Part shown: positions 37,462-44,885 of the stretch, one piece after another
How the letters are laid out: each line of letters opens with the position of its first letter
How positions within the stretch are numbered: the first letter of the stretch is position 1
Source of the DNA: Arcobacter ellisii
Lineage (GTDB): Bacteria > Campylobacterota > Campylobacteria > Campylobacterales > Arcobacteraceae
Length of the DNA: 64,000 nucleotides
Assembly (NCBI RefSeq): GCF_003544915.1
Contig: NZ_CP032097.1
Location: forward strand, 1-64,000
Direction: 5' to 3'
Translations under genes and position numbers: made by a program
Notes under the pieces: generated by a model
The model's input: only the letters and a program-made list of their open reading frames with translations
Databases searched by the model: none
Told to the model about the DNA's origin: nothing

Positions 37462-37815
37462 ATGAAAAAAAATGAAGAAAATAATATCACCCAAACACCA
37501 TTTGGTTATACTTTATCTCTAATTTCAGGAAAATGGAAAATGATAATTTTGTACTTATTATCTGAGTATGAAGTTATAAGATATAATGAACTACAAAGAA
37601 AAATAGGAAGTATTACTTATAAGATGCTCAGCTCACAATTAAAAGAATTAGAAGCGGATAAATTGATTATAAGAAAAGAATATCCAATGATTCCACCAAA
37701 AGTTGAATATAGTTTAACCCAAAGAGGAAAATCTCTTATTCCTATTTTAGATTCTATGTGCGAATGGGGTTATAAAGAAAGACCTGACATAAATTGTATT
37801 AGTTATTTAAAATAA
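37462..37815 (+). CDS. HxlR-family transcriptional regulator
   Basis: A 117-residue winged-HTH protein with the HxlR pattern CPFGYTLSLISGKWKMIILYLL (here TPFGYTLSLISGKWKM), ELQRKIGSITYKMLSSQLKELEADKLI and PPKVEYSLTQRGKSLIPILDSM. The conserved N-terminal sensing cysteine before P is replaced by threonine; cysteines remain in SMCEWGY and DINCISYL. The ATG at 37462 is preferred over the GTG at 37456 because AGGA lies eight bases upstream. It probably controls the divergent quinone reductase. Confidence 0.88.
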   Translation: MKKNEENNITQTPFGYTLSLISGKWKMIILYLLSEYEVIRYNELQRKIGSITYKMLSSQLKELEADKLIIRKEYPMIPPKVEYSLTQRGKSLIPILDSMCEWGYKERPDINCISYLK

Positions 37816-37836
37816 AAAATCACTCTTTCATTATTG

Positions 37837-37851
37837 TGGAATAGTATTTGC
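37837..37851 (+). promoter_or_regulatory. Sigma-54 promoter of the NifX-like/fusion/flavodiiron operon
   Basis: TGGAATAGTATTTGC has GG and GC 10 bases apart. The predicted start near 37863 is 21 bp before the NifX-like ATG. It overlaps the region just after the HxlR stop codon. Confidence 0.85.
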
Positions 37852-37883
37852 AAAGTAAATACTGATAAATGAAGGAGTCTAAA

Positions 37884-38273
37884 ATGATTGCTATACCTCT
37901 AGATAAAAAAGATTCAACAACAATATCTGAATTGTTCGGAAACTCTGCATACTTTGCCTTTTTAAATGAAGATACTGGTCATTTCAAGGTAGTGAAAAAT
38001 CAAGGATGTGGAGATGGATTGGAAACAGCTAAGTTTCTTTCAAATCAACAAATAAACAGCACGATTTTTTTTCATATGGGAGAAGGAATTTTTAATTCTT
38101 TACAAGAGAGTGGAATGAAAGTTTATAGTTGCGTAAAAAACTATCTAAGTATAGATGAAATTTATAGACAATTTTTATCAAATAAATGTAAAGAAGTTAC
38201 AAAAGCAAATAGTTCAACTCTTTTGGATTCTGGAATGCCAAGTGGTAGTTGTGCTTGTAGTTCAAAAAAGTAG
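37884..38273 (+). CDS. NifX/NafY-domain protein with Cys-rich tail
   Basis: A 129-residue protein of the dinitrogenase iron-molybdenum cofactor-binding family: MIAIPLDKKDSTTISELFGNSAYFAFLNEDTGHF, then TIFFHMGEGIFNSLQESGMKVYS. The final residues SGSCACSSKK add a CxC tail. The start is the ATG at 37884, with AAGGAG at the correct spacing; an upstream ATG at 37869 lies within that site. It is the first gene of a sigma-54 operon with the HicB-Sel1-NifU fusion, a second NifX-like protein and the flavodiiron protein. It probably binds a cofactor precursor. Confidence 0.85.
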   Translation: MIAIPLDKKDSTTISELFGNSAYFAFLNEDTGHFKVVKNQGCGDGLETAKFLSNQQINSTIFFHMGEGIFNSLQESGMKVYSCVKNYLSIDEIYRQFLSNKCKEVTKANSSTLLDSGMPSGSCACSSKK

Positions 38274-38283
38274 GATGTAGCTA

Positions 38284-39255
38284 ATGAGTAAAGATTTAGA
38301 TTACTATCTTAATTTGGATTACCCATTTGAGTGTTACAGTGGAGAACATGAGCTTGGTGACGCTTATTTGGTTGAGTATTTAGATTTTGATATAAAAGCT
38401 GCAAGTGAAGATTATGAAGAAGCAGTTGAACTTGCAAGAGCATATTTAAAAGAGCATATTAAAAAGCAATTAGAGTTAGGTAAACAAATACCAAATCCAC
38501 GAGAAGGAATTAGATTTATGGAACATAGAGCAGCATTAGAAGCATACAAAAACAGAGATTTCAAAAAGGCTTTTGAAATTTGGAGTGAAGAAGTAAATTA
38601 TAAAAATGACCAAGCTATGGCAAACTTAGGTTTAATGTACTTAAAGGGTGAAGGTGTAGAAAAGGATTTTTCAAAAGCTAAAGAGTGGTTTGAAAAAGCA
38701 AGTGTTTATGACAATGACTCTGCAAATTTTAATTTAGCTTTGATGTACCAAACTAAAATTGGTGTTGAAGAGGATATAAACAAAGCAATAGAGTATTTTA
38801 GAAAAGCAGTAGATAAAGAACACGTTCAAGCTGCATTTAGATTGGCTTTGATTTTATTAAAAGATAGACAAAATCTTGAGAGTTTAAAAGAAGGTTTTGA
38901 CTGTATGATAAAAGCTGCACAAAATGGTCATGTTATGGCAAAAGTTCAGCTTACTGGTTCAGATAAAAATTTAGAAGATGTGAGTGAATTAAATCAATTT
39001 TTTAGAGCCCAAGATTTGCCTACTCAACTTGAAAAAGTAAATGATGCTCTTGAGAGATATATAAGACCAATTTTGAAAAAAGATGGTGGAGATATAGTTT
39101 TAATTGATTACAAAAATGAGCCTGAAATTGAGTTAAGACTTGCATATCAAGGTAATTGTGTTGGCTGTTCAATAGCTTCAACTGGAACATATGAGATGAT
39201 TAAAAATACTATTGAACAAATAATAGATAAAAGGGTTAGGATTTTTATATTATGA
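38284..39255 (+). CDS. HicB-like / Sel1-repeat / NifU C-terminal domain fusion
   Basis: A 323-residue protein with three parts. Residues 8-74 (LDYPFECYSGEHELGDAYLVEYLDF and SEDYEEAVELARAYLKEHI, ending IPNP) resemble a HicB-type partial RNase H fold. Residues 84-215 are about four Sel1/TPR units (MANLGLMYLKGEGVEKDFSKA is the clearest). Residues 248-323 are a NifU C-terminal domain (ILKKDGGDIVLIDY, GNCVGCSIAST) with the Fe-S scaffold pair C292/C295. It overlaps the next NifX-like gene by 4 bp. It could deliver Fe-S clusters to Nif partners through the repeat region; this is inference. Confidence 0.8.
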   Translation: MSKDLDYYLNLDYPFECYSGEHELGDAYLVEYLDFDIKAASEDYEEAVELARAYLKEHIKKQLELGKQIPNPREGIRFMEHRAALEAYKNRDFKKAFEIWSEEVNYKNDQAMANLGLMYLKGEGVEKDFSKAKEWFEKASVYDNDSANFNLALMYQTKIGVEEDINKAIEYFRKAVDKEHVQAAFRLALILLKDRQNLESLKEGFDCMIKAAQNGHVMAKVQLTGSDKNLEDVSELNQFFRAQDLPTQLEKVNDALERYIRPILKKDGGDIVLIDYKNEPEIELRLAYQGNCVGCSIASTGTYEMIKNTIEQIIDKRVRIFIL

Positions 39256-39611
39256 AAATTGCATTTGCTTCAAAAGACAATATTTATGTTAATCAACATT
39301 TTGGTTGGTGTAAAGAGTTTTATATCTATGAAATAATAGGGAATGAATATACTTTTTTAAGAGCTGTTGATTCATCACTTGAAATTGATGATGAGATAGA
39401 AAAACTTTCATACAAAATAGAGTGTTTAGAAGATAGTGATATTTTATATGTGCAACAAATTGGACCAAAGGCTTCAATGATGGTTAAATCATGTAAAATT
39501 TTTCCAATGCAATCAAGTAGAGAAAATGAAAAAATTGTTGATATTTTAGAACAATTAATAAAAATGCAAGAAAATCCACCTATTTGGATGAGAAGGTTAC
39601 TACAACAATGA
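39252..39611 (+). CDS. NifX-like FeMo-co carrier
   Basis: A 119-residue single NifX domain: MKIAFASKDNIYVNQHFGWCKEFYIYEI, SDILYVQQIGPKASMMVKSCKIFP, and the C-terminal NPPIWMRRLL that matches the NPPPFIKK end of NifX at 31058. It overlaps the fusion gene by 4 bp and the flavodiiron gene by 4 bp (ATGA), so it is tightly coupled to both. With NifX, the 37884 protein and the C-terminal domain of NifB, it makes a fourth cofactor-binding domain of this family in the island. Confidence 0.88.
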   Translation: MKIAFASKDNIYVNQHFGWCKEFYIYEIIGNEYTFLRAVDSSLEIDDEIEKLSYKIECLEDSDILYVQQIGPKASMMVKSCKIFPMQSSRENEKIVDILEQLIKMQENPPIWMRRLLQQ

Positions 39612-40846
39612 ATCATACAAAACCACTGGAAATTGTAGAAAATATCTACTTTATTGGTGCATTTGACCCAGATATTAGAACATTTGATATTATTATGAAA
39701 ACGGCAAATGGTTCTTCGTATAATGCCTATTTAATAAAAACTTCTGAGGGTGTAATTATAGTTGATACTGTAAAATTAGAGTTTCAACGTGACTTCTTTT
39801 CAAAAATAGAACAACTTTGTTCTTATGATGAAATAAAATATGTTTTATGTCACCACTTAGAACCAGACCATGCAGGTGCAATTCCAGAACTTATAAAAAG
39901 AGCTCCACAAGCAAAAGTTCTGATTTCTCCCCAAGCAACTCCTATGTTAAAAGCAATAACAAACAATGAAAATATTGATTTTGAAACAGTTTGGACAAAT
40001 AAAGAGTTGAAATTAGGAGAAAAAACAATTAAGTTTTTAACAACTCCATATTTACATTGGCCAGAAACAATGAGTTCATATGTAGTTGAAGATAGTTTAC
40101 TTTTTAGTGGAGATGTTTTTGGTAGCCACTATTATGATAGTAGATTATTTGATGATTTAGTTGGAGATTTTTCTTACGCTTTTAAATATTATTATGACCA
40201 CATAATGAGACCTTTTAAAACATATGTTTTAAATGCTTTAAAGTTATATGATAAATTAGATATAAAAATGATAGCAACGTTGCATGGTCCAATAATAAGA
40301 GAAAAGCCATATAAATATATTGAACTTTATAGAAAATGGAGTTTAGATAGACCTGATAATATCAGTTCAAACAATAAAATCATCTCTATTTTTTATCTAA
40401 CAAGTTATAAAAATACAAGAGATATGGCTGAAGCTATATTTGAAGGTGCAGAAAGTATTAAAACAATACGAGCTAGCTTATATGATTTGGCTTCAATTGA
40501 AGAACAAAATATGATAAATATTCTTGAAGAGAGTGATGGAATACTTATAGGAACTCCTACAATAAACGCAGATGCTCCAAAACCTGTTTGGGATTTACTC
40601 TCTTGTATGATGTATTTAGAAAAAAGAGGAAAAACAGGTCAAGCTTTTGGTAGTTATGGTTGGAGTGGAGAAGCTGTAAATATGATTTTAGATAGAATGA
40701 AATCGTTACATTTTAGAGTTCCTCCTATAGAACCTATGAAAATAAGACTTATTCCAAATGAAGATGAATTAGAAAAATGTTATAATTTTGGAAAGGAGTT
40801 TGCCCAAATTGTAAATGGCAAAATGATTGAAATAGATATGAATTAA
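39608..40846 (+). CDS. Flavodiiron protein (A-type flavoprotein, oxygen/NO reductase)
   Basis: Reduces O2 to water or NO to N2O using a diiron site and FMN. The 412 residues include the metallo-beta-lactamase domain with all ligands: H83-x-E85-x-D87-H88, H150, D169 and H226. The flavodoxin domain follows from about 258 (FYLTSYKNTRDMAEAIFEGA, GTPTINADAPKPVW, GSYGWSGEAV). There is no rubredoxin domain. The ATG at 39608 overlaps the NifX-like stop codon (ATGA). Regulation by sigma-54 with cofactor genes suggests that it lowers oxygen around nitrogenase assembly. Confidence 0.93.
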   Translation: MNHTKPLEIVENIYFIGAFDPDIRTFDIIMKTANGSSYNAYLIKTSEGVIIVDTVKLEFQRDFFSKIEQLCSYDEIKYVLCHHLEPDHAGAIPELIKRAPQAKVLISPQATPMLKAITNNENIDFETVWTNKELKLGEKTIKFLTTPYLHWPETMSSYVVEDSLLFSGDVFGSHYYDSRLFDDLVGDFSYAFKYYYDHIMRPFKTYVLNALKLYDKLDIKMIATLHGPIIREKPYKYIELYRKWSLDRPDNISSNNKIISIFYLTSYKNTRDMAEAIFEGAESIKTIRASLYDLASIEEQNMINILEESDGILIGTPTINADAPKPVWDLLSCMMYLEKRGKTGQAFGSYGWSGEAVNMILDRMKSLHFRVPPIEPMKIRLIPNEDELEKCYNFGKEFAQIVNGKMIEIDMN

Positions 40847-40858
40847 AAAATTAATTAC

Positions 40859-40906
40859 CGATGAGTATAAAACTTTACAGGGGTTTAACTAAAACAATAC
40901 TCATCG
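40859..40906. terminator. Inverted repeat between the flavodiiron gene and lysR
   Basis: A perfect 10-bp stem CGATGAGTAT / ATACTCATCG encloses 28 bases, with A/T-rich flanks that also pair (TTAAT and ATTAA). It lies between convergent genes and may end both transcripts, but the long loop is unusual for a simple terminator. Confidence 0.5.
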
Positions 40907-40916
40907 CTTATTAATT

Positions 40917-41744
40917 TTACAATTCCATATCTTTTAAATATTCACTAATTTTTGGAATAGAATCTTTTCTACAAACTAAACAAGTTGGAATATTTGCCTC
41001 TTTTTTTGGTAAAATTGTGATTTTAATATCTTTATCATAACCCATTTTTTTTACAATACTTGTAGGAAGCAGACTTTTCCCCATACCTACTTTTATACAT
41101 GACAAAATAGTCTCAAGATTTCCTAAATACAAAGATTTCTCAACATAAATATCTTTTTCTTTATAATAGTTTTTTAGAAATTTATCATAAACGCAACCCG
41201 TTTTAAAAGTCAATGTCACATTTGGAACATTCTCTTCATTTGGTTCTAAAATAGCTATCTCTTCTTCATATTTTTTTAAAACCATTAACGAATCATTTTT
41301 TGGTTCACCACTTATAAACGCAATATCAATTTTATAATCTAAAATCAATTGCATAATATCTTTTGTTGTTCCAGTGAATAATTCTAGTTGCATTTTTGGA
41401 AAATCTTTATGAAGTTGTATTAAAAAAGGAGAAATCCTAACTACTGCATTACACTCTGTTGAGCCAACTTTTAGGTGAGTCATTTGTTCATCTTGATTTA
41501 AACTTGATATGGCATTTTCCATTTTATGAAGTATTTCTAATGCTTGAGGATAAAATCTTTCACCTGAAGACGTTAAAATAACTCCTTTAGGAACCCTATA
41601 AAATAGTTCAAGTCCTAAAATCTTTTCAAGTTGTTTTATTCTTGAAGTTACATTTGATTGGGCACATTTTAGTTCATTTGAAGCAAGTGAAATACTTTTT
41701 TTGTTTGCAACACTTACAAAAACTTTTAATAAATTCATATCCAT
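40917..41744 (-). CDS. LysR-family transcriptional regulator
   Basis: A 275-residue LysR protein. The HTH is VSVANKKSISLASNELKCAQSNVTSRIKQLEKILGLELFYR, recognisable by LKCAQSNVTSRIKQLE, and the effector domain follows from about residue 85 (LKVGSTECNAVVRISPFL). The start is the ATG at 41744 with AAGGAG seven bases upstream. It is divergent from an MFS gene, with CACTA-N9-TAGTG between them, so it probably controls that transporter. A nif role is not indicated. Confidence 0.88.
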   Translation of the reverse strand: MDMNLLKVFVSVANKKSISLASNELKCAQSNVTSRIKQLEKILGLELFYRVPKGVILTSSGERFYPQALEILHKMENAISSLNQDEQMTHLKVGSTECNAVVRISPFLIQLHKDFPKMQLELFTGTTKDIMQLILDYKIDIAFISGEPKNDSLMVLKKYEEEIAILEPNEENVPNVTLTFKTGCVYDKFLKNYYKEKDIYVEKSLYLGNLETILSCIKVGMGKSLLPTSIVKKMGYDKDIKITILPKKEANIPTCLVCRKDSIPKISEYLKDMEL

Positions 41745-41785
41745 ATCATTTCTCCTTATATCACCTATCATTATTGATTATTTGA

Positions 41786-41804
41786 CACTAGATAACCTTT
41801 AGTG
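41786..41804. promoter_or_regulatory. Candidate LysR operator
   Basis: CACTA, nine bases, TAGTG is an inverted repeat of LysR type (T-N11-A core) between the divergent lysR and MFS genes, 38 bp from the MFS start and 42 bp from lysR. Confidence 0.5.
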
Positions 41805-41841
41805 ATATGATAACGTAATTTAATGAACGAAAGGTTTATAA

Positions 41842-43020
41842 ATGAATAGATTGTTAGATAGAAATGATAACTTATCAATTATTATAGCAGGGATATTTGC
41901 AATTATTACAGGAGTTGGAGTTGCAAGATTTGCGTTTACTTCACTAATTCCTTCTATGTTAGAAAATTATTTAGATATTACATTTGCTGGAATTTTAGCT
42001 TCACTAAATTTTGCAGGATATTTAACTGGTTCAATACTTTCTGTTTTTATAAAAGATATAAACCAAAAAGTGATGTTATTTAGATTTGGTCTTGTACTTG
42101 CTGTTCTTACAACTTTTGTTTTAGCTTTTAGTACAAACGAAACTTATTGGATTATAGCAAGAATCATTGCAGGATTTGCAGGAGCTATGGGATTAGTTGT
42201 TGGTTCTGCAATTGTAATGACAAAATTGCAAATAGAGAGTAAAACAAAAGCTATGGGAATACACTTTAGTGGTATTGGTTTTTCTATTTTGACTACAGAT
42301 TTGTTAAACAGATATATTTTAAGTAGTGGTGGAACTTGGCAAGATGCATGGATGTATTTAGCAATTTTTGGTGCAATTTTGTCAGTTTATTCAATATATA
42401 TTTTATCTTTTGACAAAATGGTAAAACAAAATGTAGTAAAACACAAATTTGATACATCAATATTTACAATTTTTGTTGTATTACTTATTATGGCTTATTT
42501 CACAGAAGGTGTTGGATTTGTTGTTCAAGGTACTTTTTTACCAGATATTATAAATAATCTTCCAGGACTTGCAGGTTATGGGAATTTAACTTGGACTTTA
42601 GTTGGACTTGCTGGAATTCCATCTTGTATTATTTGGATGAGATTAGCTCACAAATATGGAAGTGTAAATATAATCATCATTGCATTATTGATTCAAATGG
42701 TTGGTATTTTAATACCAACATTTACGACAAATATTTATATGAATTTTTTAAGTGGTATTTTTTATGGAGGAACTTTTGTTGGTTTAGTTGCTCTTTTTAT
42801 GAATCTTGGAGGTCAGCTTGCAAAACACAATCCTGTTGTTTTAATGGGAGCTTTAACAACTTCTTATGGAATTGGACAAGTAATCGCACCACTTTATAGT
42901 GTATATTTGATTGAAAAATTTGGCAATTATGATTATGCTTTATATTTGACAGCATTAATTGTATTTGGGGGAGTACTTTTACTTTTAATTGCAAAAAAAT
43001 TTGAAATAGAGAAAATCTAA
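41842..43020 (+). CDS. MFS transporter, YbfB/YjiJ-like
   Basis: A 392-residue inner-membrane protein with about twelve hydrophobic segments. The start, ITGVGVARFAFTSLIPSML, is the YbfB-type signature, and the loop between helices 2 and 3 reads DINQKVMLFRFG. The substrate is unknown; relatives are putative sugar or drug exporters. It is regulated in all likelihood by the divergent LysR. Its gene and lysR form an insert between the flavodiiron and nifB operons. Confidence 0.85.
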   Translation: MNRLLDRNDNLSIIIAGIFAIITGVGVARFAFTSLIPSMLENYLDITFAGILASLNFAGYLTGSILSVFIKDINQKVMLFRFGLVLAVLTTFVLAFSTNETYWIIARIIAGFAGAMGLVVGSAIVMTKLQIESKTKAMGIHFSGIGFSILTTDLLNRYILSSGGTWQDAWMYLAIFGAILSVYSIYILSFDKMVKQNVVKHKFDTSIFTIFVVLLIMAYFTEGVGFVVQGTFLPDIINNLPGLAGYGNLTWTLVGLAGIPSCIIWMRLAHKYGSVNIIIIALLIQMVGILIPTFTTNIYMNFLSGIFYGGTFVGLVALFMNLGGQLAKHNPVVLMGALTTSYGIGQVIAPLYSVYLIEKFGNYDYALYLTALIVFGGVLLLLIAKKFEIEKI

Positions 43021-43026
43021 ATTAAT

Positions 43027-43064
43027 AGTTTCTAGTTTAAGCTAAATCACTTAAATTAGAAACT
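43027..43064. terminator. Bidirectional terminator between the MFS gene and a small ORF
   Basis: A 15-bp stem with one G-T pair (AGTTTCTAGTTTAAG / CTTAAATTAGAAACT) and an eight-base loop lies between convergent genes and overlaps the end of the small minus-strand ORF. Confidence 0.7.
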
Positions 43065-43222
43065 TTATAAATCACATCTTTTAACTCATTTAATTTTTTT
43101 ATCACAGCATCATTACAAGGTTTATCTAGTTTATATCTGATATCTATAAAATCATAAATATTGTCTATATTTCCATATATCTCTTTTAATAACTCTTTTT
43201 TTATCTCTTCTTGAACTCTCAT
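43037..43222 (-). CDS. Small charged protein of unknown function opposite nifB
   Basis: I do not recognise this 61-residue protein. It is highly charged and predicted helical (MRVQEEIKKELLKEIYGNI), with one cysteine (KPCNDAVIKKL). AAGGA lies seven bases before the chosen ATG at 43222; an ATG 12 codons upstream lacks a site. It is divergent from nifB, with about 105 bp between the two starts, but I see no sigma-54 motif on its own strand. A nif connection is possible by position only. Confidence 0.5.
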   Translation of the reverse strand: MRVQEEIKKELLKEIYGNIDNIYDFIDIRYKLDKPCNDAVIKKLNELKDVIYKVSNLSDLA

Positions 43223-43279
43223 AATATCTTCCTTATTTGATATGGATTTTATATGCATTTTTTATTCCTATTTTTTGTA

Positions 43280-43294
43280 TGGAACATTAAATGC
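43280..43294 (+). promoter_or_regulatory. Sigma-54 promoter of nifB
   Basis: TGGAACATTAAATGC has GG and GC 10 bases apart. The start is predicted near 43306, 21 bp before the nifB ATG. Confidence 0.85.
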
Positions 43295-43326
43295 ATTGTG
43301 TTGATAAATCAAATAAGGAGTTATCT

Positions 43327-44775
43327 ATGAGTTGTTCGTGTACTTCAAGTAGTTCTCAAGAATCAATCCAAGAAGATATAATGGCAAAAATTAATAATCA
43401 TCCATGTTATAGTGAAGGTGCTCATCAACACTATGCAAGGATACATGTTGCTGTTGCACCGGCTTGTAATATTCAATGTAACTACTGTAATAGAAAATAT
43501 GATTGTTCAAATGAGAGTAGACCTGGTGTTACTAGTACTAAATTATCACCTGAAGAAGCAGTTAAGAAGATTTTATATGTTGGTGGTGAGATTCAACAGC
43601 TTTCAGTTGTAGGAATTGCAGGACCTGGTGATGCATTAGCAAATCCTGAAAAAACTTTTAAAACTTTTAAAATGTTATATGAAAAAGCACCAGATTTAAA
43701 AATGTGTTTATCAACAAATGGTCTTATGTTACCAGATTATATTGACCAAATCCAAAAATATAATGTTGACCACGTAACGGTTACTATTAATTCTGTTGAT
43801 GAAACTGGTGAAGTTGGTTCAAAAATTTATCCATGGATTTTATGGAATCACAAAAAAGTATTTGGAAAAGAAGCAGCAAAAATCCTTTTACAAAGACAAC
43901 TTGAGGGAATCAAGATGTTAACTGAAAGAGGAATTTTAGTTAAAGCTAACTCTGTTTTAATTCCAGGTGTTAATGACCAAGAATTACCAAATGTTGCTAA
44001 AAAATTAAAAGAGTTAGGTGTATTTTTACATAATATCATGCCTTTATTATCTAAACCAGAATTTGGTACATATTATGGACTAAATGGGCAAGCAAGTGCA
44101 ACTGACCAAGAAGTTATGGCTGCTCAAGAAGCTTGTGGAATGGATATGAAATTAATGTCACACTGTAGACAATGTAGAGCTGATGCAGTTGGATTAATTG
44201 GTGAAGATAGAGGTGAAGAGTTCACAAAAGATTCATTTGTAAAAATGGATTGGGAAGAATTAACTAAAAAATATGATATCAATGCACGAGCTGCAAAACA
44301 CCAAGTTATTGAAAACTGGAGAGCTGCACTTGAAAAAGCAAATGAAAAAATCAAAATTGAACAAGCTAGCAAAGAACAATTAAGTTCAACGGGTGAAACT
44401 AAACTAATTGCTGTTACAACTGCTGGTGAAGGTATGATTAACTTACATTTTGGTAATGCTAAAGAGTTCTTAATTTATGAAGCTGGTGATAAAGCTATCA
44501 AATTTGTAATGCACAGAAAAGTAGAAAATCCATATTGTAAAGGACCTGAAGATTGTGATGGTTCTTATCCAATTGAAGAGATTAAAAACACACTAAAAGA
44601 TGTTGATATTTTATTAACAGAAAAAATTGGTGGATGCCCAATGGATGAATTAAAATCAATTAATTTGATTTGTGATGATTCATATGCACTTCAACCAATT
44701 GAAAAATCAGTATTTGCTGCAGTTCAAAAATATTTCTATTCAGATACTGCAAAATCACAAAAAGAGTTAGGGTAA
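43327..44775 (+). CDS. nifB: FeMo-co biosynthesis radical SAM protein NifB
   Basis: Builds the 8Fe-9S-C NifB-co precursor of FeMo-co. The 482 residues have the radical SAM motif CNIQCNYC (C47, C51, C54) with CNRKYDCSNESRPGV downstream, GIAGPGDALANPEKT, and a C-terminal NifX-like domain from about 375 (IAVTTAGEGMINLHFGNAKEF). The extreme N-terminus, MSCSCTSSSS, is cysteine-serine rich. The ATG at 43327 has AAGGAG upstream; earlier in-frame codons lack this. It is a single-gene unit, closed by a terminator. Confidence 0.97.
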   Translation: MSCSCTSSSSQESIQEDIMAKINNHPCYSEGAHQHYARIHVAVAPACNIQCNYCNRKYDCSNESRPGVTSTKLSPEEAVKKILYVGGEIQQLSVVGIAGPGDALANPEKTFKTFKMLYEKAPDLKMCLSTNGLMLPDYIDQIQKYNVDHVTVTINSVDETGEVGSKIYPWILWNHKKVFGKEAAKILLQRQLEGIKMLTERGILVKANSVLIPGVNDQELPNVAKKLKELGVFLHNIMPLLSKPEFGTYYGLNGQASATDQEVMAAQEACGMDMKLMSHCRQCRADAVGLIGEDRGEEFTKDSFVKMDWEELTKKYDINARAAKHQVIENWRAALEKANEKIKIEQASKEQLSSTGETKLIAVTTAGEGMINLHFGNAKEFLIYEAGDKAIKFVMHRKVENPYCKGPEDCDGSYPIEEIKNTLKDVDILLTEKIGGCPMDELKSINLICDDSYALQPIEKSVFAAVQKYFYSDTAKSQKELG

Positions 44776-44789
44776 AACCTAACTTTTTT
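44765..44789 (+). terminator. Terminator of nifB
   Basis: The stem AGTTAGG / CCTAACT with a six-base loop and a T-run overlaps the last codons of nifB. It separates nifB from the nifV promoter. Confidence 0.8.
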
Positions 44790-44837
44790 AACTTCCTTAT
44801 CCTTTTAATTTAAAAATAAAATTTAGCTTTTTTGTTT

Positions 44838-44852
44838 TGGAACACTATTTGC
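44838..44852 (+). promoter_or_regulatory. Sigma-54 promoter of the nifV operon
   Basis: TGGAACACTATTTGC has GG and GC 10 bases apart. The start is predicted near 44864, 22 bp before nifV. Confidence 0.85.
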
Positions 44853-44885
44853 ATCTATATTAATATCGAAATTAAAGGTTATTAC

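Noticed and set aside
42591-42899. ORF of 102 codons inside the MFS gene
   Set aside because: Same-strand alternate frame rich in tryptophan, cysteine and phenylalanine, a typical artefact of an overlapping reading frame.
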